Translations under genes and position numbers: made by a program | The notes under the pieces: model-generated | The model's database searches: none | Told to the model about the DNA's origin: nothing | The model's input: only the letters and a program-made list of their open reading frames with translations | Assembly (NCBI GenBank): GCA_002005505.1 | Contig: KV908511.1 | Span: forward strand, 97,501-161,500 | Source: Botryococcus braunii | Lineage: Eukaryota > Chlorophyta > Trebouxiophyceae | Direction of reading: 5' to 3' | DNA length: 64,000 nucleotides | In this document: positions 42,593-56,484 of the stretch, piece by piece | Layout of the letters: every line of letters begins with the position of its first letter | Position numbering within the stretch: position 1 is the stretch's first letter

Positions 42593-45500
42593 GTGGAGTT
42601 AGAGAAGGAAACCTCCACACTTTTGTTCCTTGGGAATCTTTTCATTCTTCTATCGAGCAACGTTGTTCTGAGTTTTTGCATTGTTCTTTTTCTAGAGGCC
42701 CCTTTGACAATACCCTACCCGATGGAACGTCTAAACCGACATTTGTTGCAGTACCTATAGGTAAAGCGGAGGACACCTTATCCACTTTCGCTCGTGAGCA
42801 ACAAGCAAATAAACATTTAAGTGCTTGTTTTCTAATGGGTAGTAAAGTGGCGAAATCCAAGGCAGTGTACCCATGGCTAAAAGGCATGAGAGTTATCCTG
42901 CAAGGTACCAAGGGACCTGATGTCCCCTACTCCTATGTAGTTTACCATGCCGGACCCAAATTTAGCGTATCTTTTGCTCAAGCTTTTTCAAATAGGCATT
43001 TAGCAATGCTTTTTCATGTTAACTGTACTGGTGTGAAGGGCGTCGCTTTAGTCGATACCGGGGCGACGCACTCGTTCGTCAGACATGACTTCCTAGCTAC
43101 TCTCGGAGTGAGGCTGTCAAAGAAGTGTGTGGATGTCCAGCTTGCAGATGGGCAGACCATGCGCTCGGCGGGGACAGCTAAGCTCAGGGTGCACTTATCT
43201 CAAACATATGTGGAACAGAGGGATTTCATTGTCTGCGAAACTCTGTTGGATGGGGTGGACTTAATCCTTGGTGAGGATTTTCTGAAAGAAAGAAAAGCGT
43301 TAATTGACTACAATCATGGCGCAGTTCATCTTAAACCGCCTCATTCCTCACACTACATTACACTCCTCAACCCGCTGCCCCCTAGTGAAAGAGGTACCTT
43401 ACCGGCGCAAAAAGTAAATGTTATAAGTGAGGGTCAAGCTAGGCGGGCTATGCGAAAGGGTTGTCCAGGGTTTTGGGGGGTAGTGCGAGAGGCAAGGAGT
43501 GGACAGGACTCAGTTTGTGCAACACACTATCTCCATAGGGTTGCAGTGGCAACTACAGAGGGGGATAATCCTTGGGACGAAGACAGCGGAGCCACCGGCC
43601 TAGATTTAAACGAAAACTCCCGGCGTGTTATTGAGGGTATGACTGACAAGCCACAAGACTTGAAGCAATTGTTGTTAGAGTTTTTGGATGTTTTTCCAGA
43701 GAAATTGCCAGATTTACCTCCAGACAGGGGCATCTTGCACACTATACCTATGACACCCGGCCATACGCCGCCCTGTCGCCCCACTTATAGGTTGGCTGAA
43801 CCAGAAGTGGCGGAGTGTCGGAGGCAGGTTGAGGAATTACTAGCACAGGGTTTCATCAGGCCGAGTGCATCACCGTATGGTAGCCCCATATTGTTTGTGA
43901 GAAAGAAAGACGGAACATTCCGAATGGTTATAGATTACAGGGCAGTTAATAACTTAACAAGGAAGGACAAATATCCGTTGCCACGGATAGACGATCTTCT
44001 GGACAAGCTGCAGGGTTCAAAGTTCTTTACCTCTTTTGATCTCTTGTCAGGTTACCATCAAGTGCGATTACATGAATCCGATGTTCCCAAAACCGCCTTT
44101 AGAACACCCTTAGGTTCATTTGAATTTTTGGTGCTTCCTTTTGGTCTCACGAATGCTCCCTCCACGTTTCAGAGACTGATGAACAGTGTGTTTCATGATT
44201 TTATTCGAGAGGGTTTTGTTGTGGTTTACCTAGATGATTTGTTGGTATACAGCAAGTCCAGGGAACAGCACTTAGAGCACTTAACTCGCATCCTTACTCG
44301 GCTGAGAGAGGAAAAACTTTATGCAAAATTATCCAAGTGTGAGTTTTTTGCTGACGAGTTGCGGTATTTGGGACATGTCGTGGGGCGCGACGGCATCAAA
44401 GTTGACCCTGCCAAAGTTCGGACTATTGTGGACTGGCCAACACCCACGGGGAGCACGCACGTACGACAATTCTTGGGACTAGCCAACTACTTCCGCAAGT
44501 TCGTCCCGGGTTACAGTACGCTTGCGGCCCCCTTAACCCGGCTCACTGGCAAAGTTCCTTGGACGTGGGGAGAAGCTGAAGAGCACGCGTTTCAAAGTTT
44601 AAAAGAAACTTTGTCCAATGCTCCTGTACTAGCACTCCCAGACAGTAGCAAGCCTTTCAAAGTGATCTCAGATGCCAGTGACTATGGGGTGGGTGCAGTA
44701 CTATTGCAAGAAGGTAGACCTGTAGCATACTTCAGTAAAAAGCTTAGTAATGCCGAACGCAATTATTCCACAACTGAGAAAGAGCTTGCAGGTGTGTTGT
44801 ATGCCCTCAAGGAGTGGAGGTGTTACTTATTAGGGCAAACTTTCACAGTTGTTACGGACCATCGCGCGAATAGTTTTTTGCAAACCCAAACCCTACTCTC
44901 ACCCAGACGGGCGCGCTGGGCGGAGTTTCTACAGTTATTCGACATCCAATGGGAATATGCGCCGGGATCCACTAACCCTGCTGACCCATTGTCTAGGAGT
45001 CCTCACTTAGCCGGGGCCCACGTCCGAGCCCTAGCTCGGGCCCAGGCTGGGGTTCAGGCGTCGGTTCAGGCTAGGGCAGGGCCCCTGGGGGAGCACTCTC
45101 CCCCTGTCGGAGTAGGAGCGATGGGGGTTGGGGAGGCTGCAGACTCCACCACCCTACCCACGTCGATGGACGGGTTGAGGGGATGGGGAAGGGTTTTAAG
45201 TGAGGCATATGAGATAGATGATTGGCTCCATCGTAAACAAAATCGCCGCAAGTTAAGCTTCCATAGTGGCTTGTGGAAGCGCGGTGCGCGCATTTACGTT
45301 CCCTCCCACCATATGAGTTCTGACGGTGTCGAACGTAACCTTCGTAGAGAAATCCTGGAAAATTTGCATGGACCACCTATAGTTGGTCATCCAGGCAGGG
45401 ACAGGACCCTCGAATTAGTTCAACGTTCCTGGTGGTGGCCAGGGATGGCCGCAGATGTGGCTGACTTTGTGGCCCAATGTGACTCGTGTCAGCGTGTCAA

Positions 45501-46734
45501 AGCCCCAGCACACTTACCTGCAGGGTTACTACACCCTCTAGAAATACCTGACAGAAAGTGGCAATCAATGTCTATGGACCTAATCACTGGACTGCCAAGA
45601 ACTAAGGAAGGATATGACGCTATCTGGGTTGCTGTTGATAGGTTGTCAAAGTATGCGCACTTCGCTCCGACGACCACTGACGCAAGTGCAGAAGTGATAG
45701 CTCAACTGTTACGGACCCGGGTTTTCACCTTGCATGGGTTTCCCACTCACATTGTATCAGACAGAGATCCTAGGTGGGTGGGTCGCTTCTGTCAAGAGCT
45801 CTTTCGGTTGACCGGTTGTCGCTCTGCGCTATCTACAGCGTTTCATCCGCAGACCGACGGTCAAACGGAACGAATTAATAGGATTTTGGAGGATTATTTG
45901 CGTCATTACGTCACTGGAAGACACAACGACTGGGATAAACATTTGTGTGAGGCTGAATTTTCTTACAACAACACTTTTCAGCAATCAATCAACACTACTC
46001 CATTTAGGTTGACTTTCGGTCAGGATCCCACGATTCCCTTCCAGGAAGTCTATGAAGGTGTGACATCTTCTGTACGTGAGTATGTACCGGCAGCAGCAGA
46101 GTTTGTACGAAGGATGAGATGGGATCTAGAAAGAGCGCGGACATGTCTCAAAGCTGCGCAGGACCGCATGAAGGCATATGCGGACGCGAGGAGAAAAGAT
46201 GCTCCTATTTTAAAAATAGGCCAACCTGTCCTCCTCTCAACAAAGAATCTGAAATTCAAGCATACTCGGACAAGAAAACTCTTACCTCGGTTTATTGGGC
46301 CTTTTCCCATCGTCCAGGAGGTATCATCGGTAGCTTTCAGAATTAGGCTTCCAAAAACTCTGAGGGTTCATGATGTCTTCCATGTTTCTATGCTTAAGCC
46401 TTATAAGGAAGGTGGGACGGTACAACCTCCTCCTCTACCTGAGATTATTGATGGAGAAGAGGAGTATGAGGTCGAGGCTGTGCTAGCTCATAGGGAACGA
46501 AAGTTACGAGGTCGAAAAACTGCGCGAGAATATCTTGTAAAGTGGACCGGGTATCAGGATATTCATAATACTTGGGAGCCAGAGGATAACTTAGAACACG
46601 CCAGGGAGGCGTTACAGCGGTACTGGGATTTAACCACGGAGCACAGGCCGGAACAAAAAGAAAAGGTGGACAAGAAACGTAAAGGACGTGGTAAAAATGC
46701 TGAGAAGCAGCGGAAGCGCGCTAGGCGCGCTTAG
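42589..46734 (+). CDS. pol: Ty3 Pol with protease, RT, RNase H, integrase, chromodomain
   Basis: 1381 residues. The first about 140 residues are unassigned. Aspartic protease D-T-G-A is at 156-159. RT has FDLLSGYHQ and YLDD at 547-550. RNase H begins near 695 (SDASDYGVGAVLL). The integrase zinc-binding HHCC starts near 927. The integrase core has Asp 997, Asp 1058 and Glu 1094 (D-x35-E). A chromodomain lies near 1293-1335 (YEVEAVL...EYLVKWTGY...TWEPE), which marks it as a chromovirus and may guide integration to modified chromatin. A basic Lys/Arg tail ends the protein. The frame is -1 relative to gag with a 4-base ATGA overlap, so expression needs reinitiation or frameshifting. Confidence 0.96.
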   Translation: MSGVREGNLHTFVPWESFHSSIEQRCSEFLHCSFSRGPFDNTLPDGTSKPTFVAVPIGKAEDTLSTFAREQQANKHLSACFLMGSKVAKSKAVYPWLKGMRVILQGTKGPDVPYSYVVYHAGPKFSVSFAQAFSNRHLAMLFHVNCTGVKGVALVDTGATHSFVRHDFLATLGVRLSKKCVDVQLADGQTMRSAGTAKLRVHLSQTYVEQRDFIVCETLLDGVDLILGEDFLKERKALIDYNHGAVHLKPPHSSHYITLLNPLPPSERGTLPAQKVNVISEGQARRAMRKGCPGFWGVVREARSGQDSVCATHYLHRVAVATTEGDNPWDEDSGATGLDLNENSRRVIEGMTDKPQDLKQLLLEFLDVFPEKLPDLPPDRGILHTIPMTPGHTPPCRPTYRLAEPEVAECRRQVEELLAQGFIRPSASPYGSPILFVRKKDGTFRMVIDYRAVNNLTRKDKYPLPRIDDLLDKLQGSKFFTSFDLLSGYHQVRLHESDVPKTAFRTPLGSFEFLVLPFGLTNAPSTFQRLMNSVFHDFIREGFVVVYLDDLLVYSKSREQHLEHLTRILTRLREEKLYAKLSKCEFFADELRYLGHVVGRDGIKVDPAKVRTIVDWPTPTGSTHVRQFLGLANYFRKFVPGYSTLAAPLTRLTGKVPWTWGEAEEHAFQSLKETLSNAPVLALPDSSKPFKVISDASDYGVGAVLLQEGRPVAYFSKKLSNAERNYSTTEKELAGVLYALKEWRCYLLGQTFTVVTDHRANSFLQTQTLLSPRRARWAEFLQLFDIQWEYAPGSTNPADPLSRSPHLAGAHVRALARAQAGVQASVQARAGPLGEHSPPVGVGAMGVGEAADSTTLPTSMDGLRGWGRVLSEAYEIDDWLHRKQNRRKLSFHSGLWKRGARIYVPSHHMSSDGVERNLRREILENLHGPPIVGHPGRDRTLELVQRSWWWPGMAADVADFVAQCDSCQRVKAPAHLPAGLLHPLEIPDRKWQSMSMDLITGLPRTKEGYDAIWVAVDRLSKYAHFAPTTTDASAEVIAQLLRTRVFTLHGFPTHIVSDRDPRWVGRFCQELFRLTGCRSALSTAFHPQTDGQTERINRILEDYLRHYVTGRHNDWDKHLCEAEFSYNNTFQQSINTTPFRLTFGQDPTIPFQEVYEGVTSSVREYVPAAAEFVRRMRWDLERARTCLKAAQDRMKAYADARRKDAPILKIGQPVLLSTKNLKFKHTRTRKLLPRFIGPFPIVQEVSSVAFRIRLPKTLRVHDVFHVSMLKPYKEGGTVQPPPLPEIIDGEEEYEVEAVLAHRERKLRGRKTAREYLVKWTGYQDIHNTWEPEDNLEHAREALQRYWDLTTEHRPEQKEKVDKKRKGRGKNAEKQRKRARRA

Positions 46735-47318
46735 TGCTCTGGCAGGTCGGGTCGGCCCCTCGGTACGTCCTTGGGCCACCTTGGAAGCTCTAAGCTTGGC
46801 CCTTAGAGTGTACCCTGGGGGTATCCCAGTACTAGAGCGCACTCGGATGAATAGGACGTAAGCGGGGTAGAATGTCTACCTCGGGTGCGTGCGGTGATGA
46901 CCGCTCACCCTGGACAGGACTCGTCGAGGTAGGGTGTCGTCTACCTCGGGTGCGTGCGGTGCTGACTGCTCACCCTTGTCAGGTTTCGGACGTCAAGCAT
47001 GTAATGTCGCGACATCCGTGCTAGCTCGCGCTGTAGCGTAACGCCCGACGCAGATGGGTGGCCCCACTGCCGTTGGGAAGAATTCCTATTGGACAGGACG
47101 GGCGAATTTATGTATGGACGGGACAGATTTTACATTGTTATACGGACAGGGCTGGACAAGACAGGACAGGGGTCTGGCTTGGGCTGGGGACGCCAGACTA
47201 GTACCCGCGGACAGGACGTGACAGGACCGTACCTCTGCCAAGTGTGTTAGGTGCGTAGTGTAGTTGTTTAGAGTGAGTCTCCCTCTTGGCCGTGACGTCC
47301 AAGCTAAGGGGGGGAGGG
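46735..47318 (+). other. Ty3 3' untranslated region with repeats and polypurine tract
   Basis: 584 bases between pol and the 3' LTR. GTCTACCTCGGGTGCGTGCGGTG occurs twice with similar flanks (about 46871 and 46949). GGACAGG(A/G)C motifs recur at 47090-47225. A GGGGGGGAGGG polypurine tract ends directly at the LTR (47308-47318) and would prime plus-strand synthesis. Confidence 0.85.
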
Positions 47319-47616
47319 TGTAACAGGAAAAGTCGCGTGTTATAGGAAAATGACCGGACCACGAGGATTTGGACCTCCATAAAGGTCCCTTCGTGAGTTA
47401 TGTTCCTCCACGCCAAGAAGTGGCTACTTCACGCGCCAAGGGAGTGACCCTTACTTGACAAGGCGCATTGGCGATGGAGACAGGGACACACTTAGAACAG
47501 GATAGAATAAGGCTTTGGCAGAGGAAGGACCGGGCCGGACTGGACGGGTACTGAGGTGGAGCCCAAACAACTTGTAACCATTGTTTTCGCATCCTTTGGC
47601 CGTTTCTACTGTATCA
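47319..47616 (+). repeat. Ty3 3' LTR
   Basis: Looks identical to 40747-41044 and is followed by the AGGGG target duplication and the rest of LINE copy G. Confidence 0.96.
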
Positions 47617-48035
47617 AGGGGCGTGACCTTTATATCGACATCGTTGGCTCTTCCCCACTCACAGTTGCCAACTTGCTGCACTTCGTGCCGGGTGGGGCCG
47701 CCGCGCGCGCTGCCCAAGACAAGCAGACCCGCTATGCTGTCTTGTTGTCGCGTCAGCAGCCGCCTGTGGCTTTCCAAGCCTTCGCTTTTGAAACATTGGG
47801 AGGGTTGCATGCTGATGCGCTGGCCTTGTTGCAGAGGCTCCAGGGGCTTTTGAACCAAGCCATCATTGCTCAAGAAGATGTGGAGGGATATTTTGTCATT
47901 CGTCGGGTCAGTTTCATCATTGCGGCGGCTGTGGGTCGCCAGCTGGCCGCTCGCCGGGTGTGACTCATAGCTTGAAACATTGGGGGTTTGGGTCCCTGAA
48001 CATTGGGCTGGTCTTTTTTACTCCACTCTTGTAAA
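47617..48035 (+). mobile_element. LINE copy G, right part
   Basis: Continues the nuclease region (R-D-L-Y-I-D-I-V-G) to the stop at 47963 and the usual 3' end CTCTTGTAAA with a GAAGAAGAAG tail. Together with 39942-40746, and removing one AGGGG, it gives an uninterrupted 5'-truncated LINE. Confidence 0.95.
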
Positions 48036-48045
48036 GAAGAAGAAG

Positions 48046-48486
48046 TCCACAACACACCAGCCACGAGGGCATGATGAGATGTCCACAACACACACACAAG
48101 GGGAAGAAATTCCGAAGAATCGCATCGCGAATCGCGATGGTGGTAACATGATGCATTATCCGGTACGGTGGTTTCTAAGTGCAGTACCGCACTTTGTCGC
48201 TAGCTGATTTGTTACATTAAGGAGTAACGCGGCCCGAGTGCACAATAGTGGCAACGATCTGTGGCAATTGCATAATCTGTGGCAACTGACGTGACTGTTA
48301 CATCTCCACTCGTTTGTCTGAATTTTAAAGGTGTTATCATGGCTCCTCATAGGCTTCATTTACCATTTGTGTCAAGTCAAGGTGAGATACATAAAGGATC
48401 TGTGTTGGAGATCTGGTAGGGGTGAACGCAGTGGCAAAGCTTACTGAGAATGATGGAGGCTTTTGTTGAGTCTTTGTCTGAATTTG
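48046..48486. other. upstream region of the reticulon-like gene
   Basis: No clear coding sequence. It should hold the promoter and any 5' exon of the reticulon-like gene. TTCGCAG at 48499-48505 could be a real splice acceptor, in which case a first exon lies somewhere here. Confidence 0.4.
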
Positions 48487-50814
<2,328 letters not shown>

Positions 50815-53800
50815 TTCCGAAGGGAGCCGGCTGCTAGGGATGCATGGGAGGAGGATTCTTGAGCATCTGTGCCGTTTCAGACTGTTGGGTTTGTTTTAAA
50901 GACATTGCTGGGTGGGGTGGCTGCCCTGTGTGCTGGTGTGGGTTCATGTTGCACACCACTGAGTCACGGGGTCATTGGGTGTACATGCCAGATGCAGACC
51001 TTCTCTTGTTTAATGCTAACGTGCGTCTGCAGTCTGCTGAGAGGAGGGTTTTTGGTATGTGGTGGCTATTGCATACCTACTGTTCATGGGGTCTCTGCCT
51101 CTAGTCCATGCCATACTGGAGTGGGCAGCTCAAATTACTTTGGTAGTCACATCGCCACTTGCTTGATCTTAGAAGCTTCCCTGGAAGGTGGAAGCATTGC
51201 TTGTTTTGAGTGTCAGGGTTCGGCATGTGGAATCCAAGAAGTCTGTGCAGAGGCATTTGACCCCATTTGAGTTTTGAGTGTGCGTATCGTGACCCTATTG
51301 ACATTTAAAAATATGCTCAGGATATATAGTGCAGATGGCGAGATATGCTTGAAAAGGCCTTAGGGCCCACGTGGGATCCCATCGGTTACGATGGTGACAG
51401 TTGTCGGGGAGGTGATACATGTGTTAAGGCCACTACAGTGGCAGGGGTCGCGCACGAGCCTCGACCGGATCATGCCTTGACCTCCTGAGGCATCTATCGT
51501 ATAAAAAAGGGGTCTTGTCCAATTGCGGCGCTTTACAGTGTATAGCTTGTTAATGGCAATGGGCAGGTTGAATTTCGTGAAATCTGGGAAAGTGTGAGTT
51601 GCTTCGATTGTGCCATCTGTGGAGACCCCCTGACACTGAGTCAGCATATTATGAAGCCTGGTACAGGGTTTACGGTGTGGCGCGCGGCTAGGTGCACCTA
51701 TCGGAGCTCTAATCATGTTGGACAGTCCACGACAGGTGGTTTTTGGGGTGGGATGGGAATGAAGTGATGAATGCTCATTGTCTCTGACATGTTCGTTTTG
51801 GGATGACAGGCACCACAGGCAGCAGTGCGGGAGTGAATACATGGCAGCGGTCGACGATGTTCAAATGAAACATCAGGTGTTGCCTATCGATCTTTGGGAG
51901 ATAAGGGGGATCTCCCTCACCAATGACATATATGGATGCTATGCTGATATTGCATACTGGCGTGAAGGTTATGCAGTGAAAAGCCGTTGCATTCAATCGT
52001 TGTAATTAGTGCCTTGTTTGCTCCACGGGTACCGTACTCTCCCTACATAGGGGATCACTGTAAAGTAGATTATGCATGTTGCCGCTCGTTTCTCAGCAAT
52101 TTACTCCAATCTTGATCTGGGTGACATGTCACGCGTCCCTATGAGCGACCATTGTAGTATGATGCCCCCCTTCTTCTCATATGTGAAGGACACTGCCGCT
52201 GTTTTTCAATCCACGTGCTGACAACGCACGTGCTGATTTTCGGATCTGGACTGAGATGCCCATGAAGACATGGACGTGCACCGCAGAGGGCAAGATGATG
52301 CATTGTGCGACACCAATCCCAAAGATATTTGCAAGGTCGGTGCATTGGCCTGCCACTCATTGCGTCTAAATGCATGAATCATTAGCGTTTGCTCCATCAA
52401 CAGACCACCCGCAGACTTGAGCCCATGGGAAGCGTTGGCAGCTGGCCACCTGCCAACGTCTCGGGCTATATGCAATGATTGTATAAAATTCGAAGACTGA
52501 AATTTTATACAATCCAGCCGTAACTGGTCACCAACTTTGGCTATGGGACAGAGACATGCACTACGTCCTGGGGTTGGTGGACTAAGATGGCAATCCAACG
52601 CTAAAATTTGGACACATTCATTCTGTCAGCGTCCTTAACCAGGCAGGAAGACCCTTACGGAGTTGCCATATAGATTATACGTCTCAACCATACCCTAGCC
52701 TAAATCATAACTTTGCCGGGCGCCGTACGACCTAAGGCGCACCACGTGGCTGACACATCTGATCAGTCTGGACACTTAGCCATCCCTTCTGTCCTTCTGG
52801 CTCATCTTATTTTCTGTCTTCTTTGGTCCTGCCCCTTTTCAATGCGTGGTTAGGTAGCGTTATGTTCTCAATCCCCTGGTTGGGTACAAACAGCAGCAGG
52901 GCGGTTCCAATCCCCGGCAAGGGCTATCACATCTGGGACAGAACCCTTGTCTGCGCAACCCTCCCACCAAACTGGTTGTGTGTTTGCTGCTTTTGGGAAG
53001 CAGCAAGGATAAGGTGCTTAGATCCCCGCAGTCCTTCATACAGCACACCGTTCAGCACTGAGTATAACCATATGATGCTTCCCAAAAGTCACATGCTGCT
53101 GAGGACTGCCCGACTCCCAAGGCGAGAACTTTCAGGCTCCATTTTCGGAATAAAAGACTCTGCGCCAAGCCACCCACGCACCAAACACACAACAATTGTA
53201 AGCCTATTTCATGACGATCCTTCCTACCCTTTATATAGGTCAGAATTCACATCCAAGCACGTAGAATGTACCGTACCCATAGCAAGACCCACAATAGCCA
53301 CAACTTACACACTACTACCAGTGATCTCATAATTATGGAGCGTACCCCATCACACAATGTACCGTATCCATGTTGGACCATATCCAACAGCCCGTTTGTC
53401 TAATTTTTCCTGCCCTGTGACTTATCATGGAGGTACATCCCTTAGCACACAGTTAATCTGTTTCCACACATTTGTGACACTCATAGGGAAGCCCATTTTG
53501 GACTTAATATGATAGCTCGCTCTCGGAAAGAATGCCTTCTTAATCAGTCAAAATGAAGCTTTCCCGTGGCACTCCCTTGCACCTCAGCTCAGCTCTTTTT
53601 ATCGCAATGTGTGTTGACCTGCACAACGTCACGTCACGTCACATAGGAAATAATAAATAAAACCAACACTGCCAGTACAATACCATTGCGACATGTACAG
53701 TCAATTTGCAGGTCCTTTACTTACTGCTTTAATGTTTGCCATGCTCCTTGGAGACATCTAAGCATGCCAGCAGGCTGGCATGAGGACACGCATGTAATGC

Positions 53801-54160
53801 AGGAAAACCGCAGTGCCACAAGATCTGTAATAAACTCTGCAACTACCGTACTCGAGTTTCATACAACGAGGGTAAATGTTATACCTAGTTATCGAATGAC
53901 ACTTGAGCCGAATGAAGTTCACAATGGGGATGAGCACGCTTGCAAGGGTTGCTCAACTGCTGTAACATCAACACAGTGAACTGTCACCTAATGACCTGTG
54001 AGAGCCCTCTGGATAGACGAGGTGCAGTCGGTCGACACCATAGATTTGGACTGTTACCACATTAATATTGCACGATAGTTGCAGACTGTCTGCTACAGAG
54101 AAAACACAGGTTGCATCAAAGCAAGGGAGGGGAACATGCACACACATTGTTGACGGACAA
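50815..54160. other. 3.3 kb without a recognisable gene
   Basis: Begins with the probable 3' untranslated region of the reticulon-like gene. Contains two adjacent small hairpins (52433-52458 and 52477-52514). Otherwise only short open frames and no recognised domain or RNA gene. Confidence 0.5.
52433..52514. repeat. two adjacent perfect hairpins
   Basis: CGTTGGCAG (52433-52441) pairs with 52450-52458. Eighteen bases later GATTGTATAAAATT (52477-52490) pairs exactly with 52501-52514 over a 10-base loop. Confidence 0.8.
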
Positions 54161-54163
54161 ACC

Positions 54164-54330
54164 CTGTTAGGTATCAACATGCAAGACAAAGCCTGCCGGG
54201 TATCAACATGCAGGACGAATCCAGCCAGGTATCAACATGCAGGACAAGTCCTGCAGGGTATCCCCATGAACGACAAAATCCGACAGATTTACCAATGACA
54301 AGTCCTGGCAGGTACCAAAATGCAGGGAGA
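54164..54330 (+). repeat. 29-bp tandem repeat GGTATCAACATGCAGGAC
   Basis: Units begin at 54171, 54200, 54229 and 54258 (period 29), with a more diverged unit near 54310. A related but different short repeat, CAGGTACAATCCTG(C/T)CAA, occurs near 54655-54715. Confidence 0.85.
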
Positions 54331-54867
54331 GCCCTAGCAGATACAAGGTCAAGGGGCCTTCAACCATGTGCTGGAGCGCTTCAGGTACTGCCGGGCGAGA
54401 CCCCGCCGGGTCAGAACACTGGAGCACTGGATGGAATCTTATTCACCATTTGGCACTTTCCTGAGGGAAAAACATTTCCTTCCAATTCTCATGACATTCT
54501 GGAATTGATCATTCGAGCACTGGTGCCGCCCGGGCATACAGAGGCATTTAGAAGGAGCCTGCAGAAGCCATGTCAAGTACGAGCAGCTTCTTTCTCGGGA
54601 ATCCAGCGCATCACTCTCCTCTCTTCTATCTGCAAGAACAATCATGTCAATCGCAGGTACAATCCTGCCAACGCCAGGTTCAATACTGTCATATGCAGGT
54701 ACAATCCTGTCAAGCCTGCCCAGAGCCAGACATGCAAACAACCTTGCCAACCATGGCCCTACTTGTACACCCAGGCTGATAAAGGACGAGCCGCTTTTAA
54801 TCCCAGAGGAGTACGTACATCCTGATCCCTGCCATTATGGCAATAGTGAAGACCCTCTTCAAAGAAA

Positions 54868-55270
<403 letters not shown>

Positions 55271-55967
55271 CGTGTGTGCTAAAATGCTCAACCACAAAAA
55301 TGGAGCATTGCTCAGGTTGCAACATAGGCCTATGGATATGAAACAATGGAAAGACCACTCTGCCAAACTGTTTCAACCCGTATTAAACAGGGCCCTCTTT
55401 GGAGCCTGCTGTGTCGGAGACACCGTTACTGGGAACAAATCACAAAGGTATCCGACCTATATTGTACCCCAGCTGCCATTATATGTGTAATGTGCAATAA
55501 GTTAAAATCTTGTAAGAGCAGGAAGTCTTAAAGGGACAAAAATGCTGCAGGAACTCCTTCAACCAATGAAGATACGAGCATGAAGTCATTTAAGAGAGAT
55601 ACAATCATTTTCAATCCTTTGCAATCACAACCCATACAGAACCCCAAGTCCCGCTACCCTGGGCTGAAGCAGACAAGTATAGCGAACCAGATTTGAAACA
55701 CGACATGGAATCCTTCAGATCGCACAAAAATGAAAAGCACATAGACAGCCCTTCAGAACACCGAAATTAAAGAGATCACTCCTTTTCAAACCATCGGATT
55801 ATATACAGAACGTAGGGACTGGCCAGCCTCGACCCGAACGCAATATGTGATGCAACTTTTTCTAGGGGCAATGGCCTACAGGGCCTTGTGTCTGCAACAC
55901 ATGCCAATGCCAAACATGCAGACATGCACATCCAGGGACATTTAAGATTACAAAGTTAAGGTCTAAC
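55271..55967. other. no recognisable gene
   Basis: Lies downstream of the Sen2 gene, which is on the minus strand, so part may be its 3' untranslated region or a last small exon. No clear coding sequence was recognised. Confidence 0.4.
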
Positions 55968-56386
55968 TTAGCATGTCTTCCGCACATGGAAGAGAAAACA
56001 CCAAGTCTGATAAGAAGGGGATAACCGCACTTGAATATGGTCCAAAGATGCAATGGACGACAAGTCGAAATCTTTGGCAGGTGTCCCGTACAAGAGAACC
56101 AGCTCTTTCCCAACCTGTCCACAGCCCCACAAACTAACATGACATCCATCTCCGATACTTGCACAGTTCAAAACTTGTGGAGTTGCTACAATCTTCAACA
56201 CCGAGCTACTCTCAGCCACACACGTTCCAATTCTACAAAAGCGAACAAAGACTAAGAGATGACATAGTTCACAAAACAACTAACAGAGCTCCCCCCCCTC
56301 TCCCCCCCCTCACACACACACGCGCACGCAGGGCGCAGGCACAGGCACACGCAGACAGACAGACAGACAGACAGACCCACCCACCC

Positions 56387-56484
<98 letters not shown>

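Larger units (their letters stand above)
40747..47616 (+). mobile_element. Ty3/gypsy chromovirus, complete
   Basis: 6.87-kb LTR retrotransposon with 298-bp LTRs (40747-41044 and 47319-47616) that look identical base for base. It is flanked by the 5-bp target duplication AGGGG (40742-40746 and 47617-47621). Gag and pol are both open. The host site is LINE copy G, so it is younger than that LINE. Identical LTRs and intact frames suggest a very recent, possibly still active, insertion. Confidence 0.97.
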
